Positions 63,396 through 64,000 of a DNA stretch of 64,000 nt are shown here, piece by piece; the first letter of the stretch is position 1, and each line of letters starts with the position of its first letter. Source of the DNA: an uncultured Bryobacterales bacterium (GTDB taxonomy: Bacteria > Acidobacteriota > Terriglobia > Bryobacterales > Bryobacteraceae); assembly GCA_937959285.1 (NCBI GenBank), contig CALGAR010000132.1, positions 1 to 64,000 on the forward strand, read 5' to 3'. The notes beneath the pieces are model-generated. The model ran no database searches. It was given only the letters and a program-made list of their open reading frames with translations, and was not told the origin of the DNA. Made by a program: the position numbers and the translations under genes.

Positions 63396-64000
63396 ATGAT
63401 GAACGTTCCCGCTCGATTGCTCGTTTGCGCCATGCTCCTTGTCACCTGCGGGTGGTGCGAGGAGCAAGTTGTGTTCAACCGCGATATCAGCCCGATCCTT
63501 TCTGACAAGTGCTTTGGCTGTCACGGACCGGATTCGGCAGCTCTCGGGATCAAGCGCCGGCTGGATAGTGAAGCAGCGGCGACCGCCGATATCGGAGGAC
63601 GCCGAGCCGTTGTCCCTGGCGACGAGGCTGCGAGCGAACTTGTGCGCCGGATCACGGAAAAGAACCCTTCCGTACGCATGCCCCCGCCGTCCTCGGGACT
63701 GTCGCTGACAGCACGAGAGATTGAGCTGCTGCGAACGTGGATCGCACAGGGAGCGAAGTGGCAAAAGCATTGGTCGTTTCTGCCTCCTTCACAGCCTTCA
63801 CTGCCCTCTGTTCAGTTCAAGGCATGGCCGAGCAACCCGATCGACTATTTCCTGTTGGCACGCCTGGAACAGGAAGGACTGCGTCCCAGTCCAGAGGCCT
63901 CCAAAGAGACTCTTTTGCGGCGCGTTTCCCTCGATCTTACGGGCCTTCCGCCGACACCCTCCGAAGTTGACGCCTTTCTTCGAGACACATCGCCGAACGC
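63396..64000 (+). CDS. DUF1549/PSD1-type cytochrome c protein (3' end outside window)
   Basis: At least 201 residues in one open frame to the window end. It has a signal peptide (PARLLVCAMLLVTCGW), the PSD1 heme motif ILSDKCFGCHGPD near the mature N-terminus, RMPPPSSGLSLTAREIELLRTWI, and the DUF1549 start SNPIDYFLLARLEQEGLRPSPEA...LDLTGLPPTP. Members usually exceed 700 residues and end in DUF1553. Family is abundant in Planctomycetes and Acidobacteriota. It lies 101 nt after the sulfatase, same strand. Confidence 0.9.
   Translation, partial: MMNVPARLLVCAMLLVTCGWCEEQVVFNRDISPILSDKCFGCHGPDSAALGIKRRLDSEAAATADIGGRRAVVPGDEAASELVRRITEKNPSVRMPPPSSGLSLTAREIELLRTWIAQGAKWQKHWSFLPPSQPSLPSVQFKAWPSNPIDYFLLARLEQEGLRPSPEASKETLLRRVSLDLTGLPPTPSEVDAFLRDTSPN

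Overview
The window looks like chromosomal DNA from a GC-rich Gram-negative bacterium, most likely an Acidobacteriota member of the Bryobacterales/Solibacter type. This is an inference from gene content: a large Oar-like TonB-dependent receptor with an N-terminal carboxypeptidase-regulatory domain, DUF1592/DUF1552/DUF1549 secreted cytochrome-type proteins, a Tat-exported sulfatase, a DUF2934 protein, many RND pumps and leucine-rich-repeat proteins. No rRNA, tRNA, transposase or phage gene was recognised.

Region 1 (1-12042) is a complete type III-A CRISPR-Cas locus. The leader-proximal end of an array (three 36-nt repeats, running off the left edge, transcribed leftward) lies back to back with rightward cas genes. 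The adaptation block is unusual: it has the mirrored order cas2-cas1-cas1'-cas2', and the second Cas1-like protein is short and lacks the recognisable catalytic motifs. Cas6 follows. A second block begins with a CARF protein fused to a winged-helix-like C-terminus, then cas10 (HD and GGDD motifs intact), csm2, csm3, csm4, csm5 and a CARF-HEPN ribonuclease. The same perfect palindrome, GACAACGTTGTC, sits upstream of cas2 (322-333) and upstream of the CARF-wHTH gene (3801-3812). I noticed it nowhere else in the window. It suggests one regulator, perhaps the CARF-wHTH protein itself, linking cyclic-oligoadenylate signalling to expression of both halves of the locus.

Region 2 (12054-25222) holds a leftward divalent-metal efflux operon (response regulator, histidine kinase, CzcC-, CzcB- and CzcA-like proteins), a periplasmic peroxiredoxin, and two AhpD/carboxymuconolactone-decarboxylase-like proteins flanking a TonB-dependent receptor.

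Region 3 (25463-40005) is mostly core metabolism and housekeeping: carAB, a methyltransferase, an IlvD/Edd dehydratase, rsmG and dnaB. Among these are a TIR-domain protein, a pentapeptide-repeat protein, DUF2934 and DUF4142 proteins and small hypotheticals.

Region 4 (40285-47155) is a leftward TetR-MFP-RND-TolC multidrug efflux operon. It has a recognisable promoter, three related operator-like boxes and a rho-independent terminator. Region 5 (47290-64000) contains an exopolysaccharide-initiating sugar transferase, a pyrE-like gene, an FG-GAP protein, an SRPBCC protein, a zinc alcohol dehydrogenase, an SMP-30-like protein, a coupled DUF1592/DUF1552 pair, an unusual amidohydrolase-LRR fusion with a downstream LRR gene, a sulfatase, and the start of a DUF1549-type cytochrome protein cut by the window end.
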